A stretch of 64,000 nt of DNA from assembly GCF_003937915.1 (NCBI RefSeq), contig NZ_RHUM01000012.1, forward strand, positions 62,001 to 126,000, written 5' to 3'. Positions 34,810 to 42,811 of this stretch are shown here, one piece after another. This DNA is from Erwinia sp. 198 (GTDB lineage: Bacteria > Pseudomonadota > Gammaproteobacteria > Enterobacterales > Enterobacteriaceae). The position numbers were made by a program, and so were the translations under genes. Position 1 is the stretch's first letter; every line of letters begins with the position of its first letter. The notes under the pieces are model-generated. The model had not been told where the DNA came from. It did not search any database and saw nothing but the letters and a program-made list of their open reading frames with translations.

Positions 34810-36105
34810 ATGAAAGCTGCAAAATTCAGCCTTGCCTGGCAAATATTGACGGCGTTGGTACTGGGGATCGTCGTTGGCGCGATACTGCATAATCAACCGG
34901 AGGATCGTGAATGGTTAATCGCTAACATTCTAAGTCCTGCCGGGGATATCTTTATCCATCTGATCAAGATGATTGTGGTTCCCATCGTGATTTCCACGCT
35001 GATCGTCGGTATCGCCGGCGTGGGCGATGCGAAAAAACTGGGACGGATCGGCGTCAAAACCATCCTCTATTTTGAAGTGATAACCACCATTGCCATTGTG
35101 GTAGGGATTACCCTGGCGAATGTGTTTCAACCTGGCTACGGCATTGATATGTCGACGCTGGCAACGGTGGACATCTCTAAGTATGAAGCCACCACGGCAC
35201 AGGTTCAGGGCGGCCCGCACAGCCTGGTGACCACTATCCTGTCGCTGATCCCGCAGAATATTTTCGCGGCGATCGCGAAAGGCGAGATGCTGCCGATCAT
35301 CTTCTTCTCGGTGCTGTTTGGGCTGGGGCTGTCATCGCTGCCTGCGGAACATCGCGAGCCGCTGGTGAAGGTGTTTCGCTCCACCTCGGAAACCATGTTT
35401 AAAGTCACCAATATGATTATGCGCTACGCGCCGATTGGCGTGTTTGCCCTGATCTCGGTGACTATCGCCAACTTTGGTTTCGCCTCACTGTGGCCGCTGG
35501 CTAAGCTGGTGATCCTGGTGTACGTCGCCATTCTGTTCTTTGCCTTTGTGGTGCTCGGAACGGTCGCGCGCATCTGTAAGCTGCGCATTACCACGCTAAT
35601 GCGCATTCTGAAGGATGAGCTGATCCTCTCTTATTCTACCTCCAGCTCTGAAACGGTGCTGCCGAAGATCATGGAGAAAATGGAGGCTTACGGCGCGCCT
35701 AAGTCCATCACCAGCTTCGTAGTGCCGACCGGCTATTCGTTTAACCTGGACGGCTCCACGCTCTATCAGAGCATCGCGGCGATCTTTATTGCGCAGCTGT
35801 ACGGCATTGACCTCTCTATTGGTCAGGAGATCGTGCTGGTGCTGACGCTGATGGTGACATCGAAAGGGATCGCGGGCGTGCCTGGCGTTTCCTTTGTGGT
35901 GCTGCTGGCTACGCTGGGCAGCGTGGGCATTCCGCTGGAAGGCCTGGCGTTTATCGCCGGCGTTGACCGCATCATGGACATGGCGCGTACCGCGCTGAAC
36001 GTAGTCGGCAACGCGCTGGCGGTGCTGGTGATCGCCAAGTGGGAAAACCAGTTTGATGCCAAACAGGCGGTGGCCTACGAGGCGCGTCTGGCATCCGCTT
36101 CCTGA
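34810..36105 (+). CDS. gltP: Glutamate/aspartate:proton symporter GltP
   Basis: A 431-residue DAACS-family transporter, near-collinear with E. coli GltP. The family motifs are present: the serine-rich loop S-T-S-S-S-E-T-V-L-P, the N-L-D-G-S-T-L-Y-Q motif and the G-I-P-L-E-G-L-A-F-I-A-G-V-D-R-I-M-D-M-x-R-T substrate-binding helix. It imports glutamate and aspartate with protons. AAGGAAA precedes the ATG. As in E. coli it lies beyond acs and is divergent from it. A strong terminator follows. Confidence 0.95.
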   Translation: MKAAKFSLAWQILTALVLGIVVGAILHNQPEDREWLIANILSPAGDIFIHLIKMIVVPIVISTLIVGIAGVGDAKKLGRIGVKTILYFEVITTIAIVVGITLANVFQPGYGIDMSTLATVDISKYEATTAQVQGGPHSLVTTILSLIPQNIFAAIAKGEMLPIIFFSVLFGLGLSSLPAEHREPLVKVFRSTSETMFKVTNMIMRYAPIGVFALISVTIANFGFASLWPLAKLVILVYVAILFFAFVVLGTVARICKLRITTLMRILKDELILSYSTSSSETVLPKIMEKMEAYGAPKSITSFVVPTGYSFNLDGSTLYQSIAAIFIAQLYGIDLSIGQEIVLVLTLMVTSKGIAGVPGVSFVVLLATLGSVGIPLEGLAFIAGVDRIMDMARTALNVVGNALAVLVIAKWENQFDAKQAVAYEARLASAS

Positions 36106-36135
36106 TCGCCCCGGCGCGACAGAACAGCAAAAATT

Positions 36136-36160
36136 AAAATGGCCTTCGGGCCATTTTTTT
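36136..36160 (+). terminator. Intrinsic terminator after gltP
   Basis: AAAATGGCC pairs with GGCCATTTT around a stable TTCG tetraloop, followed by a run of T. Confidence 0.93.
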
Positions 36161-36165
36161 TGCTT

Positions 36166-37049
36166 TTTTCCATGCCAGAGCGCAGCAGCTATTTTTATAA
36201 TTATAAATCACATTATTTAAGCGGGGGGGGAAATAACCGTTAGTCTGTTTTTTAATAAAACTATTTCTGAAGTTGACTTCTAAAATCCTATCCCCTGAGT
36301 TTTTCTCTTATCTGTTCATTCAGGAATAATATTTTTTTATTTTACGCTAACGCGAAAAGCAGTGGGTATCCTTTTAGCGATAAAAGGAAAATAAGTTAAC
36401 AGACTTCCGCTAATTAATAGGGTTATTTACGGCGCCATTATATTTTTTTGGGAGTGTCGTTTGTCGCCATAATTTTATATGGATCTTTTGTTGCAGTAAC
36501 GATGTGATTGTTGTTAACCATTTTTAATTGTTCGTCACGTCGCCTGCCATCGCATTTTTACGGCGGGATTTTTTACTTTTTTCTTCAACGCTGGAGGAAA
36601 TATCCTTTTTAAATTACATCTCCTTTTGCGAAGACTTATTGCGGCACAGGGCGCGATAGCGCCTGCTTTTTACAGCCGGGCGGCAACGCTGAAATCCTTT
36701 TTACCCTGTGTTGCCTTAAGCAGAGCTTCCGCAGCGGCAAGCTTGGTCAGAGGTGGGAAGCCGGCATTGGCACCACCCCCGTCTTTAAAAAATAAGGTGT
36801 TGCTCTGTGCGGAAGCGGACTATCGGAAAGAAATCGACGGCAACGACCGGGCTATAACGCAGGCGTAAGGGGGGGGGTTAACCTTTCGCCGGGCGTGATC
36901 CGTTCACCATACTAAAACATCTCTGCATATTAATGGCTTGTCATCGACAGGGTTTTGCGGGCAGCTGGAACCGGTTCTTTTCTCGCCAGACGGCTGTCCG
37001 TAAGGCTTTGCGATTTTTTACCGTTTGCACGGAATTTAGCTTTAGCAAC
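36166..37049. other. Long gltP-aer intergenic region with two poly-G tracts
   Basis: Nearly 900 bases with no convincing gene. The first part is very AT-rich. It contains a run of eight G (36223-36230), and a run of nine G (36869-36877) lies about 170 bases before the aer promoter. An 80-codon frame at 36626-36868 ends at the second run but has low-complexity, non-protein-like content. The aer promoter follows at 37050. Confidence 0.55.
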
Positions 37050-37076
37050 TAAAGTTCAGGCGGGACGGGCCGAAAA
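37050..37076 (+). promoter_or_regulatory. FliA (sigma-28) promoter for aer
   Basis: TAAA (37050-37053), 15 bases, then GCCGAAAA (37069-37076). The sigma-28 consensus is TAAA-N15-GCCGATAA. The -35 and spacing are exact and the -10 matches 7 of 8. Transcription would begin near 37083, giving a leader of about 60 bases before aer. E. coli aer is also FliA-dependent. Confidence 0.85.
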
Positions 37077-37140
37077 TATAACGAATGATAATTTATCCAC
37101 TCAAAGCCCAATCCTGGTCACCGCTTCAAGGATTTACGCC

Positions 37141-38685
37141 ATGCGCAGCAATCAACCCGTAACACAACAGGAATTTGCGTTTGATGAGAACGCCACGCTG
37201 ATGTCAACCACCGACGCCAGCAGCCATATCACCTACGCGAACGACGTATTCATCAAAGTCAGCGGCTTTACGCCGGAAGAGATCAACGGGCAGCCTCACA
37301 ATATAGTGCGCCATCCTGATATGCCGCCGGAAGCGTTTGCCGATATGTGGGCGACGCTGCAACAGGGCGAACCCTGGTCCGCGCTGGTGAAAAACCGTCG
37401 TAAAAACGGCGATCACTACTGGGTACGCGCCAATGCCGTGCCGATCGTGCGCAACGGCCAGATACAGGGCCATATGTCGGTTCGCACCCGTCCCGCCGCG
37501 CAGGAGATTGCGCAGGCTGAAGAACTGTATAAAGAGTTTCGCGAAGGCAAGCGTAAGGGCTGGCGCTTCCATAAAGGATTGCTGGTGCGTACCGGGGCGC
37601 TGCGCTGGGCCTCGCTGCTGAAAACCATGCCGCTGCGCTGGCGCATTCGCTCTGCGCTGCTGGCGCTGTGGCCGCTCTCCGTGGCGGGTGTCTGGGCGCT
37701 GGGGCTGCCGGCCCAGCCGCTGGCGATATTCAGCGCCATCATGGCCGTGCTGCTGCTGCTGGCCACGGGCTGGCTTGAGCAGCAGATTTCCCGTCCCGTT
37801 GAACGGCTGTGCAAACAGGCGCTGAGCGTGGCAACCGGCGCCTGTCAACAGGTCGACCAGATGGATCGCGTGGATGAAATCGGCACCACGCTGCGGGCGG
37901 TCGGGCAGCTGGGGTTGATGTTCCGCTGGCTGCTGGAAGACGTCAGCGGCCAGGCGGTCAACGTGATGAGCGCCAGCGATGCTATCGCGCACGGCAATAA
38001 CGAGCTGAGCCGTCGTACCGAACAGGCGGCGGCCAACGTTCAGCAAACGGCTGCAACCATGAATGAACTGACCGCCACGGTGAAAAGCAATACCGACACG
38101 GCGCAGCAGGTTAATACGCTTTCCGCCAGCACGCGCGATGCCGCGACCAAAGGCGGCGTGGTGATGAAGGATATGGTCGGCATGATGGCGGAAATTGCCG
38201 ACAGTTCGAAGAAGATAGCCAACATCACCAGCGTCATTGATGGCATCGCGTTCCAGACCAATATCCTGGCGCTAAATGCTGCGGTGGAAGCCGCACGCGC
38301 GGGCGAGCAGGGCAAGGGCTTTGCCGTGGTGGCCGGAGAAGTGCGCAGCCTGGCGCAGCGCAGTGCCAAAGCCGCCAGCGAAATCAAAAGCCTGGTGGAG
38401 AACAGCGCGCTGAAGGTGGAGTCCGGCAGCGTTCACGTTAACGACGCGGGCAAAACGATGGAGGATATCGTTTCTCAGGTGCAGAACGTTACCTCGCTGA
38501 TTGCGCAGATCAGTTCCGCCACCGCCGAGCAGGCTACGGCGCTGAGCGAGGTCAGTCTGGCGGTAGAAGACCTGGACAATATCACTCATCAGAACGCCGA
38601 GCGGGTGGAAGAGGGCGCACAGGCGGCTGGCCGAATGACGCATCAGGCCACCCGTCTGGTGGAAGCGATCAGCGTGTTCCGCTAG
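37141..38685 (+). CDS. aer: Aerotaxis receptor Aer (PAS-containing chemoreceptor)
   Basis: A 514-residue energy-taxis receptor, close to the 506 residues of E. coli Aer. The N-terminal PAS domain (about 15-110; [23 protein letters not shown]) should bind FAD and is cytoplasmic. A membrane anchor lies at about 165-215, followed by a HAMP region and the signalling helices with the conserved tip [26 protein letters not shown]-like segment. There is no C-terminal N-W-E-T-F pentapeptide. I set the start at 37141, consistent with the FliA promoter; the frame extends upstream without homology. Confidence 0.92.
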   Translation: MRSNQPVTQQEFAFDENATLMSTTDASSHITYANDVFIKVSGFTPEEINGQPHNIVRHPDMPPEAFADMWATLQQGEPWSALVKNRRKNGDHYWVRANAVPIVRNGQIQGHMSVRTRPAAQEIAQAEELYKEFREGKRKGWRFHKGLLVRTGALRWASLLKTMPLRWRIRSALLALWPLSVAGVWALGLPAQPLAIFSAIMAVLLLLATGWLEQQISRPVERLCKQALSVATGACQQVDQMDRVDEIGTTLRAVGQLGLMFRWLLEDVSGQAVNVMSASDAIAHGNNELSRRTEQAAANVQQTAATMNELTATVKSNTDTAQQVNTLSASTRDAATKGGVVMKDMVGMMAEIADSSKKIANITSVIDGIAFQTNILALNAAVEAARAGEQGKGFAVVAGEVRSLAQRSAKAASEIKSLVENSALKVESGSVHVNDAGKTMEDIVSQVQNVTSLIAQISSATAEQATALSEVSLAVEDLDNITHQNAERVEEGAQAAGRMTHQATRLVEAISVFR

Positions 38686-38692
38686 TGGCGAT

Positions 38693-38745
38693 GCAGGCTT
38701 CGTTCGCGCCACGTTTTGGCGAGCAGCGAACGGAGCCTGCTTTTT
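38693..38745 (+). terminator. Intrinsic terminator after aer
   Basis: A 15-base-pair stem with one G-T pair (38693-38707 with 38726-38740) and an 18-base loop, followed by five T, ten bases after the aer stop. Confidence 0.88.
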
Positions 38746-39465
38746 GAACGGCATACTTTTAGACGGTAAGACAAAATTCCCGCTCGCTTTCCTTACGCTT
38801 CTGTCCGGGGTTACCGGCCCCGCTTTGCCGAAAAAGGCTGTTGCAACTCCTGTTTTACGCCCTCTCCACGGATATAACGCTTTAAGGCGTGCGGCCTCTC
38901 CGGGCTATGTATAGCTAAAACAGCGATAAAAAAGAGCAGGTCTTTCGACCTGCTCCGCATAACGCCCTGGTGGTGGCGTGGTGAGGCTTATCCTGCTACA
39001 GAGGGGGATCGTCTGCGTAAAGGGGGAAAAGCGCTGTCAGATACAAGAGGTTTTCCCGGACGCCGCAGAACGATAACCAAAACTGTATAATAATTGACTG
39101 ATATACTGCAATCTCAAAACCAGTACAGGGAAACAATTAGGATTAATACCGGGTTTTCTAATAATAAATCCTTTAATAATCATGGTACTGTTTTTGTTCA
39201 TTCGGAGTTTTCCTATGGCGGGTGCGCAGAGGCCCGACCAGAAGGGTCAGGAGTTTTCTTCGGTAAAAAGTGATAAAAAATATAAAATATTCTGTTGTTT
39301 TTCCGTTAGCTTTTACCCACGCTTGTTGCCGGTAAAAGGGAAATTACGCCCATTTTAAGCTGCTACTTTTCTCCCCGCTCTGCCTGTTTCCTGCGCGACC
39401 GCAGCAGGAATTCAACTACAGTTAGTGACTCAGTCCGCTCTTTTCAGCCAGGAGAAAACAGATTT
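38746..39465. other. Intergenic region between aer and dhaK
   Basis: About 720 bases with no protein gene. A minus-strand terminator at 38928-38955 belongs to no annotated gene and suggests a small leftward RNA (listed). The right half is AT-rich and should carry the dhaK promoter. Confidence 0.5.
38928..39080 (-). ncRNA. Candidate small RNA, leftward
   Basis: On the minus strand a textbook terminator occurs at 38928-38955: a 9-base-pair stem (GAGCAGGTC with its complement), a GAAA loop and six T. No minus-strand gene ends there; the nearest upstream minus gene is sbmA, 2 kb away beyond dhaK. Possible minus-strand promoter boxes are TTGAGA (39112-39117) and TATTAT (39087-39092), with a long 19-base spacer, giving an RNA of about 150 bases. 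I do not recognise it as a known family. The plus strand also has a TATAAT at 39086, so the promoter call is weak. Confidence 0.35.
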
Positions 39466-41109
39466 ATGAGTCAGTTTTTCATGCATCAAAAAAGCGATCT
39501 GGTCAGTGAAGCCATTGAAGGCGCGCTGATCGGCAACCCGTGGCACAGCCTTAGCCTGCTTGACGCCGGCCCCGATATTCGGGTGGTGGTGCGTAACGAC
39601 TGGGATAAAAAGGACGTAGCGCTGATTTCCGGCGGCGGCTCCGGGCATGAACCGGCGCATGTGGGCTTTGTCGGAAAAGGAATGCTTACCGCCGCCGTCT
39701 GCGGCGATATTTTTGCCTCGCCGAGCGTGGAGGCGGTACTCAGCGCCATCATCAACGTCACGGGTGAAAAAGGCTGTCTGCTGATCGTCAAAAATTACAC
39801 GGGCGATCGGCTGAACTTTGGCCTGGCGGCGGAAAAAGCCAAAAAGCTGGGCTTTAAGGTCGAGCTGGTGATGGTGACCGATGATATCGCGCTGCCGGAT
39901 AATCCGCAGCCGCGCGGGATTGCCGGTACGGCACTGATCCATAAAGTCGCCGGCTATGCCGCCGCCAGCGGAAAATCGCTGGAAGAGGTGATGGCGGCGG
40001 CCAACGAAGCCATTGCCGCCACCGCCAGTCTCGGCCTGGCCTTCAGCAGCTGCCATGTACCCGGCGAAAAGCGGGACGAGCGGGTTAAAGAAGGCCAAAG
40101 CGAGTTAGGCATGGGCATTCATGGCGAACCGGGCGCCTCCACGCTGAAAACGCAGGACAGCCGCGAGATCGTTGCACTGATGGCGGAGAAGCTGGCGGAG
40201 CACAATCCGGACAACAAAAAAACGGCGCTGTTAATCAATAACCTGGGCGGATTCTCTTCGCTGGAAATGGCAGTGCTGACGCGTGAGGTGCTGCGTTCGC
40301 CGCTGGGAAAACAGGTCGATCTGCTGATTGGCCCGGCGACGCTGGTCAGCGCGCTGGATATGAAAGGCTTTTCGCTGTCAACGCTGCTGCTTACCGATGT
40401 GCTGGCGGAAGCGTTGAAGGCGCCGGTTGAGGCCAGCGGCTGGCAGCCCGCGAGCAAGCCTGCTCCGCTTAATACGCGCCGTGGCGAAAAGGTCGCGCGG
40501 CAGCAGCAATTTGCGCCTTCGGAAAATGCATCAGCCGCCGCCATAGTGGCCAGCGTTTGCCGCACGCTGGCAGAGCTGGAGACCGAGCTTAACCAGCTGG
40601 ATGCGAAAGTGGGCGATGGTGACACCGGCTCGACCTTTGCCGCCGGAGCGAAAAAAATCCTGGCCGAGCTGGAAGCGAACAGACTGCCGCTGAACGAGCC
40701 GGAAAATCTGCTAACGCTAATTGGCGAAGAGCTGGCGGTGGTGATGGGCGGCTCCAGCGGCGTGCTGATGTCGATTATGTTTACCGCCGCCGGACAGAAG
40801 CTGGAAGAAGGCGAGGCGTTGCCGCAGGCGCTGAGCTACGGGCTGGAACGGATGCAGCACTACGGCGGCGCACGGCCGGGCGATCGCACCATGATTGACG
40901 CGCTGGATCCGGCCTTCGCCGCGCTGGCGGCGGGCAAAAGTAAAGAAGAGGCGGCGCAGGCGGCAAAAGCGGGCGCGGAGAAAACGGCGCAGATGAGCAA
41001 AGCGCAGGCGGGCCGCTCTTCTTACCTTAACCAGGAAAGCCTGCATGGCGTGAAGGATCCGGGTGCTTATGCGGTAGAACAGGTCTTCGCCAGGCTGGCC
41101 GCGCAATAA
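39466..41109 (+). CDS. dhaK: ATP-dependent dihydroxyacetone kinase
   Basis: A 547-residue single-chain enzyme (about 550 is usual) phosphorylating dihydroxyacetone to its phosphate. The DhaK domain (about 1-335) shows A-L-I-S-G-G-G-S-G-H-E-P-A-H, whose His forms the covalent hemiaminal with substrate. The DhaL ATP-binding domain (about 360-547) shows D-A-K-V-G-D-G-D-T-G-S-T with metal-binding Asp residues. The fused form uses ATP directly, unlike the PTS-dependent DhaKLM of E. coli. AGGAGA precedes the ATG. It stands alone and converges on sbmA. Confidence 0.92.
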   Translation: MSQFFMHQKSDLVSEAIEGALIGNPWHSLSLLDAGPDIRVVVRNDWDKKDVALISGGGSGHEPAHVGFVGKGMLTAAVCGDIFASPSVEAVLSAIINVTGEKGCLLIVKNYTGDRLNFGLAAEKAKKLGFKVELVMVTDDIALPDNPQPRGIAGTALIHKVAGYAAASGKSLEEVMAAANEAIAATASLGLAFSSCHVPGEKRDERVKEGQSELGMGIHGEPGASTLKTQDSREIVALMAEKLAEHNPDNKKTALLINNLGGFSSLEMAVLTREVLRSPLGKQVDLLIGPATLVSALDMKGFSLSTLLLTDVLAEALKAPVEASGWQPASKPAPLNTRRGEKVARQQQFAPSENASAAAIVASVCRTLAELETELNQLDAKVGDGDTGSTFAAGAKKILAELEANRLPLNEPENLLTLIGEELAVVMGGSSGVLMSIMFTAAGQKLEEGEALPQALSYGLERMQHYGGARPGDRTMIDALDPAFAALAAGKSKEEAAQAAKAGAEKTAQMSKAQAGRSSYLNQESLHGVKDPGAYAVEQVFARLAAQ

Positions 41110-41121
41110 CAGCGGCCCTTG

Positions 41122-41147
41122 CAGGGCGCGGCTCCTTCCGCGCCCTG
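41122..41147. terminator. Hairpin between convergent dhaK and sbmA
   Basis: A 10-base-pair GC-rich stem (CAGGGCGCGG with its complement) with a 6-base loop fills the 38-base gap between the two stops. There is no clear T-tract. It probably serves both genes. Confidence 0.6.
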
Positions 41148-42350
41148 TTAAAGCTCTCCTTCCGCTTCCCTGTCCAGTACCTGTTCAAACAGCCGCAGAC
41201 GTTTATAGATAGACAATAGCTCAACCAGCGTACTCCACGAATAAACCAGATATTGAAAGGCGCCGCGCACCTGTTCAAATACGTTATTGATTTGCTGGAG
41301 CAGCCCGAAGGTAATGGCGGCGGTGACAATAGAAGGAAACAGCACCACCAGACCGAAAACGGCGTCCAGCTGCAAATAGAGCGAGCGGGCGATATTGAAA
41401 TAGAGATAGTGAAAGTAGAGCCGGAAATAGTTCTTACGGATAAGCCCGAACAAATTTTGCACCGTGGGCGGACTGGCGCGCGCGGGATCGTCTTCGCCAT
41501 AGACCAGTTCTTTACGGTAGCCCGCCTCCACCCGCTGATTACGAAACGACAGGCCCGGCAGCCTGATGCCGACGGTGGCCAGCAGCCCGGTGCCCAGTAG
41601 CGACCAGAGCACCACGGCAATCACCAGCGCGTAGGGCAGGTCACCCAGCAGCGGCACGTTTTTCACATGTACCGATAGCCCAATCAGCACCGGCAAAAAA
41701 GCGATAAGCGTCATCACGGCGTTAATCAGGCTGACGCCCATATCCTCCAGCGTCGAGGCAAAGCGCATGGTGTCTTCCTGCACGCGCTGCGCTGCGCCTT
41801 CGATGCCGCGCAGCCGTGACCAGTGCGCCATGTAATAGTTGTTCATCGCCGTGCGCCAGCGGAAAACATAGTGACTGATAAAGAACATATTCAGCACATC
41901 CACCAGCACGGCAATCAGCGCAATGCTGAGAAAGCCGATCAGCTGCTGATAAAGCGTGGCGATCGGCACCGAATTAGGATGGGTCAGCGCACGCTGGATC
42001 AGATCGTAAAACGGCTCATACCAGGCGTTGATAGCAACGTTCATCTGCACCGAAAACCAGGTCACAAAGATAATCAGCGCCGAACCGTTTACCGACCAGT
42101 TTTGCCAGGGATGCGGACTGAACACGCGCCAGAACCCGGCGAACACGGCGAAAGCCGCAAAATAGTACAGGTAAAAAGCGAGGGCGGAAGGCGCGATAAA
42201 GCGCAGGGCGTTATTCGGCAGCGGGCCGGAATGGGCCAGGGAGGTCAGAAACTGCCTGCCGCCGGCAAACCAGACAACAATGGCGATCGCACACCAGACG
42301 GCTGCGCTGCTGAAGAACAGCGCGGGGCGGGGAAAAAAGGATTTAAACAT
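41148..42350 (-). CDS. sbmA: Peptide antibiotic transporter SbmA
   Basis: A 400-residue inner-membrane protein of the SbmA/BacA family (E. coli SbmA has 406). Eight or so helices are visible, with family motifs [25 protein letters not shown]-like and [13 protein letters not shown]. It is a proton-driven importer of microcins, bleomycin and proline-rich peptides, and lacks the ATPase domain of related ABC transporters. The yaiW/iprA gene that follows sbmA in E. coli is absent here. Confidence 0.92.
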   Translation of the reverse strand: MFKSFFPRPALFFSSAAVWCAIAIVVWFAGGRQFLTSLAHSGPLPNNALRFIAPSALAFYLYYFAAFAVFAGFWRVFSPHPWQNWSVNGSALIIFVTWFSVQMNVAINAWYEPFYDLIQRALTHPNSVPIATLYQQLIGFLSIALIAVLVDVLNMFFISHYVFRWRTAMNNYYMAHWSRLRGIEGAAQRVQEDTMRFASTLEDMGVSLINAVMTLIAFLPVLIGLSVHVKNVPLLGDLPYALVIAVVLWSLLGTGLLATVGIRLPGLSFRNQRVEAGYRKELVYGEDDPARASPPTVQNLFGLIRKNYFRLYFHYLYFNIARSLYLQLDAVFGLVVLFPSIVTAAITFGLLQQINNVFEQVRGAFQYLVYSWSTLVELLSIYKRLRLFEQVLDREAEGEL

Positions 42351-42811
42351 AGCGACTCCAGAACGGTAAGCCCACCATCTAACGCGATTACTCGTTAATG
42401 GTCTTACCGGTTTTGTATCCGCTGATGTCTGACCGCCGCCTTTGCAACAGGCGGGTGTTTCCGTTACGCCAGTAGTTAACGTGAATAGCGGTTGCGAAGC
42501 GTTAATAAATTGAAGGTCATTATTTTAATACTCTGCAAACATCTTATCCCGGAATTGTAGCGAACGTGGGTTGCAGCCACGCGTTCAACCCTGCATAGTC
42601 CCCCCGCTCTGGCCCGGTGAAATAAATGCTGAATGTTATTTAAACGAGGCCGATAACGATAAGGCACTTTCAGGCAGCGGAGCCTGATAAAGCAAGGTTT
42701 TACAGGGAATAGCGGCGCGGGATCGCTTCAGAAAAGGCGGGCTTGTAGCGGAGGGCTGTTTATCTGCAGGCCAGGTCTTGTTCGGGGCAGCGTCTCTCAG
42801 GCGGAAAGAAA
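42351..42811. other. Divergent region between sbmA and the GGDEF-EAL gene
   Basis: These 461 bases hold the sbmA promoter (left) and a sigma-28-like promoter (42630-42656) for the rightward gene. No protein gene is seen. Confidence 0.6.
42630..42656 (+). promoter_or_regulatory. FliA (sigma-28)-type promoter
   Basis: A perfect -10 GCCGATAA (42649-42656) lies exactly 15 bases after TGAA (42630-42633), one base off the TAAA consensus. Transcription would start near 42663, about 150 bases before the GGDEF-EAL gene. This would tie the enzyme to the flagellar regulon. Confidence 0.65.

Noticed and set aside
36626-36868. An 80-codon open frame between gltP and aer
   Set aside because: No ribosome-binding site, alanine/arginine-rich content of the kind seen in chance GC-rich frames, and it ends in the poly-G tract.
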